Below, in pieces: positions 1-8,325 of a stretch of 13,910 bases of DNA (positions are counted from its first letter, which is position 1; every line of letters begins with the position of its first letter). The stretch comes from an uncultured Lachnospiraceae bacterium (GTDB taxonomy: Bacteria > Bacillota > Clostridia > Lachnospirales > Lachnospiraceae): contig CAJURT010000063.1 in assembly GCA_910588875.1 (NCBI GenBank), positions 1-13,910 of the forward strand, given 5' to 3'. The position numbers and the translations under genes were made by a program. A model generated the notes under the pieces. The model saw only the letters and a list, made by a program, of their open reading frames with translations, was not told the origin of the DNA and searched no databases.

Positions 1-78
1 GGGGTAAACTCCACTCCCCATTGAAGAAGTAGAATTTAAAATTTCATTTTACGAATGAGTAAAAAACAAGATTTTGTA

Positions 79-107
79 TTGACAAATAGTGGGTTATAGA
101 GTAAGAT
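79..107 (+). promoter_or_regulatory. Promoter of the tRNA-Phe gene
   Basis: A perfect -35 TTGACA (79-84) is followed after exactly 17 bases by a -10 TAAGAT (102-107). Transcription should start near 114, about a dozen bases before the mature tRNA 5' end at 126, which is the usual layout for a stable-RNA gene. Confidence 0.8.
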
Positions 108-125
108 GTGGAAGGTAGAAGAAAT

Positions 126-198
<73 letters not shown>

Positions 199-224
199 TT
201 TATTTTTGTGTGATGATTTCTTAA

Positions 225-253
225 TTGAAATATAGCCTGTTGTATGATATAGT
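225..253 (+). promoter_or_regulatory. Promoter of the rfbA-rfbB-rfbD-glmM operon
   Basis: A -35 TTGAAA (225-230) is followed by a 17-base spacer and a -10 TATAGT (248-253) preceded by TGA at 245-247, giving an extended -10. The predicted start near 260 leaves an untranslated leader of about 55 bases before rfbA. Confidence 0.7.
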
Positions 254-315
254 ACAGACAAACGCAAAAACAACATCTTTTATAGAAGAAACAGACGAAA
301 ACAGGGAGAGAACAA

Positions 316-1209
316 ATGAAGGGAATTATTCTTGCCGGAGGTTCCGGCACGCGCCTTTATCCATTGACGAAGGTTACATCCAAGCAACTGTTGCCGATTT
401 ATGACAAACCGATGATATATTATCCGCTGTCTGTGCTGATGAATGCCGGTATCCGGGATATCCTGATTATATCGACACCGGAGGATACTCCCCGGTTTGA
501 GGCATTGCTGAGTGACGGGAGCCAGTTTGGGGTAGAATTGCATTATGCGGTACAGCCCAGCCCGGATGGGCTGGCACAGGCCTTTATCATTGGCGCGGAT
601 TTTATCGGCGATGATTCGGTAGCAATGGTTTTGGGAGATAATATTTTCCATGGGCAGGGCCTGAAGAAACGCTTGCGGGCGGCGGCCGGCAAAGAGAAGG
701 GGGCCACAGTGTTCGGCTATTATGTGGACGATCCGGAACGGTTTGGGATAGTGGAATTCGATGGGCATGGAAAGGCAATTTCCATTGAAGAAAAGCCGGC
801 GAAGCCGAAGTCAAACTATTGTGTGACAGGTCTGTATTTTTATGACAACCGGGTGGTGGAATACGCGAGAAATTTAAAGCCATCGGCGCGTGGGGAACTG
901 GAGATTACGGATTTAAACCGGATTTATCTGGAAAACGGGGAACTGGACGTGACACTGCTGGGGCAGGGATTTACCTGGCTGGATACGGGAACCCATGAAT
1001 CCCTGGTGGAGGCGACCAATTTTGTCAAGACCATTGAAACACACCAGCACCGCAAGATTGCCTGCCTGGAGGAGATTGCCTGGCTGAATGGCTGGATCAG
1101 CCGGGAACAGGTGCTGGAGACTTATGAGGTGCTGAAGAAGAACCAGTATGGCCAGTACTTAAAGGATGTGCTGGATGGTAAATATATTGATAAGCTTCAC
1201 AATCTGTAG
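316..1209 (+). CDS. rfbA: Glucose-1-phosphate thymidylyltransferase (RmlA/RfbA)
   Basis: This enzyme joins dTTP and glucose-1-phosphate to give dTDP-glucose and pyrophosphate, the first step of dTDP-rhamnose synthesis in the cytoplasm. The 297-aa length fits the family. The N-terminal nucleotide-binding signature GGSGTRL (residues 8-14) is followed by KQLLP (23-27) and DKPM. The metal-binding aspartates are visible as D108 in LGDNIF and D223 in WLDTG. EEKP (158-161) and the GELEITD segment (193-199) complete the sugar site. A GGGAGA ribosome binding site lies about 8 bases before the ATG. It is the first gene of a + strand operon and ends 18 bases before rfbB. Known family and strongly conserved motifs leave little doubt. 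Confidence 0.96.
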   Translation: MKGIILAGGSGTRLYPLTKVTSKQLLPIYDKPMIYYPLSVLMNAGIRDILIISTPEDTPRFEALLSDGSQFGVELHYAVQPSPDGLAQAFIIGADFIGDDSVAMVLGDNIFHGQGLKKRLRAAAGKEKGATVFGYYVDDPERFGIVEFDGHGKAISIEEKPAKPKSNYCVTGLYFYDNRVVEYARNLKPSARGELEITDLNRIYLENGELDVTLLGQGFTWLDTGTHESLVEATNFVKTIETHQHRKIACLEEIAWLNGWISREQVLETYEVLKKNQYGQYLKDVLDGKYIDKLHNL

Positions 1210-1227
1210 AGAAAGGACAAAGAAACC

Positions 1228-2250
1228 ATGAAAATTATCGTAACTGGCGGAGCCGGGTTCATCGGCGGGAATTTTGTGCATTATATGGTGGAAAAATATC
1301 CGGAGGATATCGTGGTCAACCTGGATGCCCTTACCTATGCGGGCAACCTGGAAACCTTAAAGCCGGTGGAGGACAAGCCGAACTACCGTTTTGTTAAGGG
1401 GGATATTGCGGACAGGGAATTTATCTTTGAACTGTTTGAGAAGGAGAAGCCGGATGTGGTGGTGAATTTTGCTGCCGAAAGCCATGTGGACCGCTCGATT
1501 ACGGATCCGGGGATCTTTGTCCGGACAAATGTGATGGGAACCACGACGCTGCTGGATGCCTGTAAGGAATTTGGGATTAAGCGCTTCCACCAGGTATCTA
1601 CAGATGAGGTGTATGGTGACCTGCCCCTGGACCGCCCGGATCTGTTCTTTACAGAGGAGACCCCGCTGCATACTTCCAGCCCCTATTCTTCGTCAAAGGC
1701 AAGTGCAGATCTGTTTGTAATGGCATATCACCGCACCTTTGGCATCCCGGTCTCCATTTCCCGGTGTTCCAACAATTATGGCCCTTATCAGTTCCCGGAA
1801 AAACTGATTCCGCTGATGATCAGCCGGGCCCTTGCCGATGGTGAACTGCCGGTGTATGGCAATGGTGCAAATGTCCGTGACTGGCTCCATGTATATGACC
1901 ACTGCCAGGCGATTGACTTAATCATCCGGAAGGGCGCTGACGGGTGCGTCTATAATATCGGAGGGCATAACGAGCGGACGAACCTGGAGGTAGTGAAGAC
2001 GATTTTGCGGACGCTGGACAAGCCGGAGAGTCTGATTAAATACGTGACAGACCGTCCGGGCCATGATATGCGCTATGCGATTGACCCGGCGAAGCTGGAA
2101 AAGGAACTTGGCTGGGAGCCGGTGTACAATTTTGATACAGGGATTGAGCAGACAATCCGCTGGTACCTGGATAACCGGGAATGGTGGGAACATATCATCA
2201 GCGGTGAATACAGCAATTATTTTCAGAAAATGTATGGACAGCGGCTATGA
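1228..2250 (+). CDS. rfbB: dTDP-glucose 4,6-dehydratase (RmlB/RfbB)
   Basis: This is an NAD-dependent extended short-chain dehydrogenase that converts dTDP-glucose to dTDP-4-keto-6-deoxyglucose, the second step of the pathway. The 340-aa length is normal. The Rossmann signature GGAGFIG lies at residues 7-13. The dehydratase triad T125-D126-E127 sits in STDEVYG, and the catalytic YxxxK is Y153/K157 in PYSSSK. The substrate-binding segment SNNYGPYQFPEK begins at about residue 181. The start has an AAAGGA site a few bases upstream. It follows rfbA by 18 bases and is probably co-transcribed. A 74-base gap with no gene separates it from rfbD. Confidence 0.97.
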   Translation: MKIIVTGGAGFIGGNFVHYMVEKYPEDIVVNLDALTYAGNLETLKPVEDKPNYRFVKGDIADREFIFELFEKEKPDVVVNFAAESHVDRSITDPGIFVRTNVMGTTTLLDACKEFGIKRFHQVSTDEVYGDLPLDRPDLFFTEETPLHTSSPYSSSKASADLFVMAYHRTFGIPVSISRCSNNYGPYQFPEKLIPLMISRALADGELPVYGNGANVRDWLHVYDHCQAIDLIIRKGADGCVYNIGGHNERTNLEVVKTILRTLDKPESLIKYVTDRPGHDMRYAIDPAKLEKELGWEPVYNFDTGIEQTIRWYLDNREWWEHIISGEYSNYFQKMYGQRL

Positions 2251-2324
2251 GGATGCAATAACCGGGGATAATGGGCTGCAGCCGCTAAGATGTTGTGTAA
2301 GGGCAGAGACAGGAGTAGTGTAAT

Positions 2325-3182
2325 ATGGGCATGAAAGTTTTAGTGACCGGGGCCAGGGGGCAGCTTGGCACGGATTTGATGAATGAATTAAAGCGCCAGG
2401 GTCTAGAAGGCATTGGTGTGGATGTGGAGGAGATGGATGTTACGGATGCTGAGGCCTGCCAACGTGTGATTTCCCAGTCAGGGGCTGGTGCAGTCATCCA
2501 CTGTGCCGCATATACTGCAGTAGACGCGGCGGAAGACCAGGAAGAACTTTGCCGGAAGATCAACGGGGAAGGAACCCGTAATGTGGCAAAGGCCTGCCAG
2601 GAGGCGGGGGTTAAGCTGATGTATATCAGCACGGACTACGTTTTTGACGGCGGGGGGACACGTCCGTGGGAGCCGGAGGACAGCCGGGCGCCGCTGAATG
2701 TATATGGGCAGACAAAATATGAAGGGGAACTTGCCATTGAGGAACTGCTGGAGGAATATTTTATTGTGCGTATTGCCTGGGTGTTCGGTGTGGCAGGAAA
2801 GAACTTCATCAAGACGATGCTGCGCCTGGGAAGGGAGAAGGGGGCGGTAAGTGTGGTGGATGACCAGGTAGGATCTCCCACCTATACCTATGACCTTGCC
2901 CGGTTGCTGACGGATATGGTCCAGACAGAGCATTATGGCCATTATCACGCAACGAATGAAGGGGAATGCAGCTGGTATGAGTTTGCCTGTGAGATTTTCC
3001 GTCAGGCTGGCATGCCGGAGGTAAAGGTGACGCCGGTTACCAGCGAGATGTTTGCTGCCAAGGCAAAGCGCCCGGCCAACAGCCGTATGAGCAAGGCGAA
3101 ACTGGTGGAGAAAGGGTTTGAACCTTTGCCCACCTGGCAGGATGCCCTGGGGCGTTTCCTGCAGGTGATAGGGAATCAATAG
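2325..3182 (+). CDS. rfbD: dTDP-4-dehydrorhamnose reductase (RmlD/RfbD)
   Basis: RmlD uses NADPH to reduce dTDP-4-keto-rhamnose to dTDP-L-rhamnose, the last step of the pathway. The 285-aa protein has the family's nucleotide-binding TGARGQLG (8-15), STDYVFDG (102-109) and the catalytic YxxxK at Y127/K131, followed by RIAWVFG. ATG 2325 was chosen because AGGAG at 2311-2315 is 9 bases upstream; the second Met codon two codons later is possible. Its normal substrate is made by the epimerase RmlC, whose gene is absent from this operon, so the epimerase must lie elsewhere or this reductase acts on the non-epimerised 4-keto sugar. The first explanation is simpler. Confidence 0.93.
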   Translation: MGMKVLVTGARGQLGTDLMNELKRQGLEGIGVDVEEMDVTDAEACQRVISQSGAGAVIHCAAYTAVDAAEDQEELCRKINGEGTRNVAKACQEAGVKLMYISTDYVFDGGGTRPWEPEDSRAPLNVYGQTKYEGELAIEELLEEYFIVRIAWVFGVAGKNFIKTMLRLGREKGAVSVVDDQVGSPTYTYDLARLLTDMVQTEHYGHYHATNEGECSWYEFACEIFRQAGMPEVKVTPVTSEMFAAKAKRPANSRMSKAKLVEKGFEPLPTWQDALGRFLQVIGNQ

Positions 3183-3208
3183 AAGAGATCGTGAGGGAGA
3201 GAACAATT

Positions 3209-4579
3209 ATGGGAAAATATTTTGGAACAGACGGCTTCCGAGGGGAAGCTAATGTGAATTTGACGGTGGAACATGCCTATCAGGTTGGGCGGTTCCTGGG
3301 TTGGTACTATGGACAGAAAAGCCGGGTGACCCCACAGAACCCAGAGGGCAGATGTCGGGTGGCGATTGGCAAGGACACCAGAAGAAGCAGCTACATGTTT
3401 GAGTATTCCCTGGTGGCAGGTCTCACCGCTTCCGGTGCGGATGCGTTTTTGCTCCATGTGACGACCACCCCCAGCGTATCTTATGTGGTGAGGACAGAGG
3501 AGTTTGACTGCGGCATTATGATTTCAGCCAGCCATAACCCTTTTTATGATAATGGGATCAAGGTTATCAATGGAAAGGGGGAGAAGCTGGAGGAAGAGGT
3601 GATCCAGGAGATAGAACGTTATCTGGATGGGGAGATGGGAGAGATCCCCTTTGCCCTGCGGGATAAAGTCGGGTGCACGGTGGATTATGCGGCAGGGAGG
3701 AACCGCTATATCGGCTATTTGATTTCGATTGCCACCCGTTCTTTTAAGAATCGTAAAGTGGCTCTGGACTGTGCAAATGGCAGCGCATCCTCGATTGCAA
3801 AGAACGTATTTGATGCCCTAGGGGCTGAGACCTATGTGATCAACAACAATCCCAACGGGCTGAATATCAATACGGACTGTGGTTCCACCCATATTGGAGT
3901 GCTGCAGCAGTATGTGAAGGATAATGGCTGTGATGTAGGGTTTGCCTATGACGGGGATGCAGACCGCTGCCTTGCTGTGGATGAAAACGGTGAGGTGGTG
4001 GACGGCGATAAGATCATGTATATCTGCGGGAAATACATGAAGGAGAATGGAGTCCTGGTAAATAACACCGTGGTAACCACGATTATGTCAAACTTTGGCC
4101 TTTATAAGGCATTTGACCGCGAAGGGATTTCCTATGAAAAAACTGCGGTTGGCGATAAATATGTGTATGAGAATATGGCAAAATATGGGAACTGCCTGGG
4201 CGGCGAACAGTCGGGGCATATCATTTTCAGCAAGCATGCCACCACAGGGGATGGGATCCTGACCTCCCTTAAGGTGATGGAGGTTATGCTGGAGAAGAAA
4301 GAATCCCTGGGTAAGCTGGCATCGGAAGTGGAGATATTCCCTCAGGTGTTAAAAAATGTCCGGGTCCATGACAAACAGCTGGCACAGGATGATGCCAGGG
4401 TACAGGAGGAAGTGGCGAAGGTAACAGAAGCATTAGGGGATAATGGACGGATCTTGCTGCGGCAGTCCGGCACGGAGCCGGTGGTGCGGGTGATGGTGGA
4501 AGCAGCCAGTGAGGGGCAGTGCGAAGAGTATGTGAACCAGGTGATTGCAGTGATGAAGTCACAGGGGCATGTATTGTAA
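3209..4579 (+). CDS. glmM: Phosphoglucosamine mutase (GlmM)
   Basis: GlmM interconverts glucosamine-6-phosphate and glucosamine-1-phosphate on the route to UDP-GlcNAc for peptidoglycan and surface glycans. The 456-aa protein shows all four alpha-phosphohexomutase loops: the phosphoserine loop ISASHNP with S108, the metal loop DGDADR (248-253), the sugar loop GGEQSGH (331-337), which favours GlmM over PMM/PGM, and the phosphate-binding loop RQSGTEP (418-424). RQSGTEP replaces the more usual RPSGTEP. A longer reading from GTG 3191 is open, but ATG 3209 is preferred because GAGGGAGA lies 8 bases upstream and the conserved GKYFGTDGFRG starts there. It follows rfbD by 26 bases and probably closes the operon. 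Specificity within the mutase family is inferred. Confidence 0.9.
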   Translation: MGKYFGTDGFRGEANVNLTVEHAYQVGRFLGWYYGQKSRVTPQNPEGRCRVAIGKDTRRSSYMFEYSLVAGLTASGADAFLLHVTTTPSVSYVVRTEEFDCGIMISASHNPFYDNGIKVINGKGEKLEEEVIQEIERYLDGEMGEIPFALRDKVGCTVDYAAGRNRYIGYLISIATRSFKNRKVALDCANGSASSIAKNVFDALGAETYVINNNPNGLNINTDCGSTHIGVLQQYVKDNGCDVGFAYDGDADRCLAVDENGEVVDGDKIMYICGKYMKENGVLVNNTVVTTIMSNFGLYKAFDREGISYEKTAVGDKYVYENMAKYGNCLGGEQSGHIIFSKHATTGDGILTSLKVMEVMLEKKESLGKLASEVEIFPQVLKNVRVHDKQLAQDDARVQEEVAKVTEALGDNGRILLRQSGTEPVVRVMVEAASEGQCEEYVNQVIAVMKSQGHVL

Positions 4580-4612
4580 GCGGGGATATTGGAAGGAATG
4601 AGGGATTGCAAA

Positions 4613-4640
4613 AGCTTGCGTTTACCGCGACCGGCAAGTT
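4613..4640 (+). terminator. Weak stem-loop after glmM, possible terminator
   Basis: AGCTTGC (4613-4619) can pair with GCAAGTT (4634-4640), with one G-U pair, around a 14-base loop. No T-run follows, so this is a poor intrinsic terminator. A competing GCAA/TTGC hairpin overlaps it. It lies between the glmM stop and the leuA promoter, the place where a terminator would be expected. Confidence 0.25.
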
Positions 4641-4648
4641 ATTACAAA

Positions 4649-4677
4649 TTGACATATGGAAGGACATGTGGTAAGAT
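4649..4677 (+). promoter_or_regulatory. Promoter of leuA
   Basis: A perfect -35 TTGACA (4649-4654), a 17-base spacer and a -10 TAAGAT (4672-4677) preceded by TGG (4669-4671) give a near-consensus extended promoter. The predicted start is near 4684, so leuA has its own promoter and a long leader, separate from the upstream operon. Confidence 0.8.
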
Positions 4678-4683
4678 TTAGGG

Positions 4684-4956
4684 TAATGCAGAGGCCTTTT
4701 TAGCCATCAGCAGGAAAATATATCAGTAAAGGAATGATGACCGATGGGGTTAGGCCTAAGAGTGTGACAATTTTTATTATTGAAAATTACGGCGTGGTTT
4801 ACCGACTGCGAAGCTGTAGATGAGATTATGGGGAAACGGGCATAAGTAGTGGAAGGGTTGTGGCTTTGGCGGCAGGGAAAGCATATGGCTGTCAGGCAGC
4901 TTTAGGAAATCATTTATGTTACAAATCCATTTTACAGATTCCAGGAGGATAAGTCT
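4684..4956 (+). promoter_or_regulatory. Long untranslated leader of leuA, possible attenuator
   Basis: About 270 bases lie between the predicted start and the leuA ATG, far more than a simple leader needs. Two copies of the palindrome AGGCCT (4692-4697 and 4752-4757) can pair with each other or fold alone. Small open frames are present: ATG 4744 encodes 7 residues with TTA and CTA leucine codons (MGLGLRV, stop 4765-4767), and ATG 4734 in another frame encodes 29 residues rich in Val and Ile codons. The second copy of AGGCCT lies inside both frames. GCTG/CAGC and AAAGC/GCTTT pairings (about 4879-4903) are mutually exclusive. No hairpin plus T-run and no convincing T-box sequence were found. 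Leucine-responsive control is an inference. Confidence 0.4.
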
Positions 4957-6630
4957 ATGTTGAATTTTAAGAGATATCAGAGAGTGCCAGTGGTGGATTA
5001 CCCCCAGAGGGAGTGGCCCAATAAGCAGATTAGGAAAGCGCCTATGTGGTGCAGCGTTGACTTGAGGGATGGGAACCAGGCGCTTATCGAGCCGATGGTA
5101 GTGGAAGAGAAGGTTGAGTTTTTTAACATGCTGGTGAGGCTGGGCTTTAAGGAAATAGAGATTGGTTTTCCGGCGGCTTCCCAGATTGAGTTTGACTTTC
5201 TTCGCCAGTTGGTGGAACGGAACCTGATCCCGGATGATGTGCGCGTACAGGTGCTCGTCCAGTGCCGGGAACATTTGATTAAGAGGACATTTGAGGCAAT
5301 CCGGGGCATTAAGAAGGTTATAGTGCACATCTATAACTCCACCTCTATTTTGCAGAGGGATGTGGTGTTCCATAAGAGCAAAGATGAAATCAAGCAGATT
5401 GCGATTGATGGCACGGAACTGGTGAAACAGTATGCCGCAGGATATGACGGGGATCTGTTATTGGAATATTCACCGGAAAGTTTTACCGGGACGGAGTTGG
5501 ATTACGCACTGGAGATCTGTACGGCAGTGCAGGATACATGGGGGCAGGCAACACCAGAACGGCCCATTATTTTCAATCTTCCCTCCACGGTGGAGATGAC
5601 AACCCCCAATGTATATGCAGACCAGATTGAGTGGATGAATAAGCACTTTAAGAACAGGGACAGCATTATTTTGAGCGTGCATCCCCATAATGACCGGGGG
5701 ACAGGTGTTGCGGCCACAGAACTGGCGCTTTTGGCCGGGGCGGACCGCGTGGAAGGGACCTTGTTTGGCAATGGCGAACGCACAGGAAATGTGGATGTCC
5801 TGACTCTTGCCTATAATATGTTTTCCCAGGGGATTGACCCGGAGTTGGAGATCGGGAATGTGCGGGCGATTGCCGAGGTGTATGAGCGGTGTACGAAGAT
5901 GCAGATCGATGAGCGCCATCCCTATGCGGGAAAACTGGTCTTTACGGCATTTTCCGGATCCCACCAGGATGCGATCAATAAGGGGATGCAGGCCCTTAAG
6001 GAAAGAGGAGGAGAGCACTGGGAGGTTCCCTATCTGCCGATTGACCCTTCCGATATAGGGCGGGTGTATGAGCCAATTGTCCGCATCAACAGCCAGTCTG
6101 GCAAGGGTGGCGTTGCCTTTGTCATGGATACTTTCTATGGCTTTAAGCTGCCGAAGGGGATGCATAAGGAGTTTGCAGATGTGATCCAGAAGATCTCCGA
6201 GAAGCAGGGTGAAGTGGCGCCGGAACAGATCATGGATGAGTTCCGTATCTGTTACCTTGACAAGAAGGAGCCGCTGCATTTCAGGAAATGCCAGATTACG
6301 GACACAGAAGTGGAGAAGGATGTATATGCAACTCTTGCGAGAGTGACTTACACCGACCACGGGATCGAGAAGGTCTTTGAGGGTGTGGGGAATGGGCCCA
6401 TCGATGCGGTGCAGCGAGGCCTTGAGGAAGAGCTGGGAATCCAGATTAAGGTTTTGGATTACAGCGAACATGCCTTACAGACAGGATCCAACGCCCAGGC
6501 GGCTTCCTATATTCATCTGATGGATCAGGTGAGTGGGAAGGTGACATATGGTGTGGGAGTCAGTTCGAATATCACCAGAGCCTCTGTGCGGGGGATATTC
6601 AGTGCAGTGAACCGGCTGTTTTATTCATAA
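4957..6630 (+). CDS. leuA: 2-isopropylmalate synthase (LeuA2 type)
   Basis: LeuA condenses acetyl-CoA with 2-ketoisovalerate, the first committed step of leucine synthesis in the cytoplasm. The 557-aa length and the start KRYQRVPVVDYP followed by APMWCSVDLRDGNQAL match the shorter-known LeuA2 (alpha-IPM synthase type 2) group. The TIM-barrel active site shows R37 and D38 in DLRDGNQ, metal-binding H242 and H244 in HPHNDRGTG, and GNGERTGNVD (271-280). The last ~120 residues form the C-terminal allosteric dimer domain (YGVGVSSNITRAS near the end) that usually senses leucine. AGGAGG at 4943-4948 lies 8 bases before the ATG. It stands alone, without leuB/C/D, behind its own promoter and leader. 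It converges on the following minus-strand gene. Confidence 0.95.
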   Translation: MLNFKRYQRVPVVDYPQREWPNKQIRKAPMWCSVDLRDGNQALIEPMVVEEKVEFFNMLVRLGFKEIEIGFPAASQIEFDFLRQLVERNLIPDDVRVQVLVQCREHLIKRTFEAIRGIKKVIVHIYNSTSILQRDVVFHKSKDEIKQIAIDGTELVKQYAAGYDGDLLLEYSPESFTGTELDYALEICTAVQDTWGQATPERPIIFNLPSTVEMTTPNVYADQIEWMNKHFKNRDSIILSVHPHNDRGTGVAATELALLAGADRVEGTLFGNGERTGNVDVLTLAYNMFSQGIDPELEIGNVRAIAEVYERCTKMQIDERHPYAGKLVFTAFSGSHQDAINKGMQALKERGGEHWEVPYLPIDPSDIGRVYEPIVRINSQSGKGGVAFVMDTFYGFKLPKGMHKEFADVIQKISEKQGEVAPEQIMDEFRICYLDKKEPLHFRKCQITDTEVEKDVYATLARVTYTDHGIEKVFEGVGNGPIDAVQRGLEEELGIQIKVLDYSEHALQTGSNAQAASYIHLMDQVSGKVTYGVGVSSNITRASVRGIFSAVNRLFYS

Positions 6631-6640
6631 GGAATAGAGG

Positions 6641-6687
6641 GAGTCTGCCGCTCCGGCTAAAGCTTAGCCGGGTGGCAGGCTCTTTTT
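6641..6687 (+). terminator. Strong intrinsic terminator of leuA
   Basis: GAGTCTGCC (6641-6649) pairs with GGCAGGCTC (6674-6682), with one G-U pair, and inside it CCGGCTAA (6653-6660) pairs perfectly with TTAGCCGG (6664-6671). Five T residues follow (6683-6687). The stem starts 10 bases after the leuA stop. On the minus strand no T-run follows, so it serves leuA rather than the converging gene, whose stop codon lies inside the right arm. Confidence 0.92.
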
Positions 6688-8280
6688 CAGGGGGCTTGCC
6701 ACGGACATTCCTATGCTTAGCAGCAGCCACATGACCGGGGTGGCAATTGGCAGGTCGATATTGACCAGGGACTGGAAGACATAGCAAAGCACGGCAAAAG
6801 CAATACCAGGGATACAGGGGGATTGGGTTCGGTTTTTAAACAGGCAGATGACTGCCGAGGACAAAAATACCAGATAGCTGACGGTCCCCATAAGGCCGAC
6901 TGTCAGCAGGTATTGTAAAACAGAGTTGTGGGCGCTATCATAAAGCTGGTGGGTGACCGCAGCCATTTCCCGGCCAATCTGTGCTTTGGTCAGAAGGCCG
7001 AAGGTATCAGGGCCATACCCGAATAATTTTTGGGAAAGGGGGAAGGCATTGTACAGCTGGATGGATTTCTTCCAGATATAGCCGCGGAAGGTTCCCCAGC
7101 TGTCACTAAAGGCAAGGTACGTCCCCAAGGTACCATAACGGTCGGCATGGTTTAAAAAATTGGCATCAAAAACCACAAACATAAGCAGCAGTGCAATGAC
7201 GGCAACCAGGATGCCCCAAATGCGGATATAGCAGTGCTTTCGGGCAGACTTCCGGCTGAATATATGGTACAGGCCGCAGATGGCCCATAAAAGCATTACA
7301 ACGCAGGGCAAGCCGCGGAATCGGACGATGATAGAAAAAAGGCTGTCCAGCCCAGGCACAATATCCGAGAAACTGTGATTGAGGATATCAATGGCCCAGA
7401 TGGAGGAAAAGAAGGTTGCCAGGATAACCAGGTAACGTTCAATGCCCTTGGGGTTCTGGAATAGCAGGAAAGGAAGCCCGACAAAGATAGTGGCTATGCT
7501 CAGATAGGCATTGTCACTGCAGCCCATAATAATTGCCATGAAGGAGATTACCAGGCAGCAATAATACCATATCATCCTTTGGGGGCGGTTTTCTAAGGCA
7601 AATAATGTGGCAGAAAGCCCCAGAAGCATAGCAACATAAGCGGTATAAGTATTGATATTCCCTAAAGTGGATATATAAATCCGGATCTGGGAAGTGTGGA
7701 TTGCCTTGTGGAGGCTGAGGATATCCAGTTGGAAATAATCTGTAATGCCCAGGACACAAAGAACCATCCCGCTTCCCAGGAATATGTCAAGATACCTCCG
7801 TACAGGCCTTCCAAAGTGGCTGATCAGGAGATAGGAGGCTCCATACAGGGTGAGGAGGAATAAGCCGGAATAACGCCCTTTATTGCCCCAGAACGCCTCC
7901 TTGGGATAGGGGGAAAGCAGGGTGGAAACAACAGCAGATATCCAGAATGCAAACAGAGCAATGCGGGCGGCATCAAATTGCCGGAAAGGATTGGCAGAGG
8001 TTAGCTTTTTTATCAGATGCCGGATATGTGTTCCCTTGAATTCTTTGAAATCAATCCCCATCATTGCCAGTCCCAGCAACAGGGCAATTCCCAGCATCCC
8101 AAGTGTACAGATCCGATAACATTGATATTTGGTTTCCAGAATATTAAGATAGGAATTGTCATAAATCAACGGAAAAACGGTTATTAGCAGGATAACAGCA
8201 ATATGGATCACTCCATTTATGATGCCGGAACAGGTTTCGGCAAAGGCATCAGACAAATGGGGTGTGGTTTTTTTGTTCAT
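6664..8280 (-). CDS. O-antigen ligase / polymerase-like membrane protein
   Basis: This 538-aa, very hydrophobic protein has about ten or more predicted membrane segments and the C-terminal region of the O-antigen ligase/Wzy superfamily. The family pattern appears as SDSWGTFRGYIWKKS (392-406, conserved R399), then LFGYGPDTF (419-427) in the periplasmic-type loop, then SAHNSVLQYLLTVGLMG (449-465) with the typical H451-N452. STLGNINTYTAY (204-215) also fits. In Gram-positives such proteins polymerise or ligate surface glycans at the outer face of the membrane; the substrate is unknown. TTG 8286 would add two residues, but ATG 8280 is preferred because GAGGT (8289-8293) lies 8 bases upstream. It converges on leuA, with its stop in the leuA terminator stem. 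Polymerase versus ligase cannot be decided here. Confidence 0.82.
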   Translation of the reverse strand: MNKKTTPHLSDAFAETCSGIINGVIHIAVILLITVFPLIYDNSYLNILETKYQCYRICTLGMLGIALLLGLAMMGIDFKEFKGTHIRHLIKKLTSANPFRQFDAARIALFAFWISAVVSTLLSPYPKEAFWGNKGRYSGLFLLTLYGASYLLISHFGRPVRRYLDIFLGSGMVLCVLGITDYFQLDILSLHKAIHTSQIRIYISTLGNINTYTAYVAMLLGLSATLFALENRPQRMIWYYCCLVISFMAIIMGCSDNAYLSIATIFVGLPFLLFQNPKGIERYLVILATFFSSIWAIDILNHSFSDIVPGLDSLFSIIVRFRGLPCVVMLLWAICGLYHIFSRKSARKHCYIRIWGILVAVIALLLMFVVFDANFLNHADRYGTLGTYLAFSDSWGTFRGYIWKKSIQLYNAFPLSQKLFGYGPDTFGLLTKAQIGREMAAVTHQLYDSAHNSVLQYLLTVGLMGTVSYLVFLSSAVICLFKNRTQSPCIPGIAFAVLCYVFQSLVNIDLPIATPVMWLLLSIGMSVASPLKKSLPPG

Positions 8281-8325
8281 AATCAAGTACCTCAGGACGC
8301 AATGGGAAATGTGGTTACATGCTCC

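Noticed and set aside
1..19. GGGG and CCCC ends of the first 19 bases as a possible terminator
   Set aside because: Only a 4-bp stem can form, with no T-run, and upstream context is missing.
4594..4680. 27-codon frame beginning ATG AGG GAT after glmM
   Set aside because: The purine-rich site touches the ATG, the frame runs through the leuA promoter, and no family likeness is visible.
4790..4813. Short GGCGTGG and ACCGACTGCG stretch in the leuA leader reminiscent of a T-box sequence
   Set aside because: It differs from the T-box consensus at several positions, and no antiterminator/terminator hairpin with T-run follows before the start codon.
5470..6471. Minus-strand open frame of 333 codons inside leuA
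   Set aside because: It is the antisense shadow of leuA, whose own frame has all the catalytic motifs; composition is unlike a real protein.
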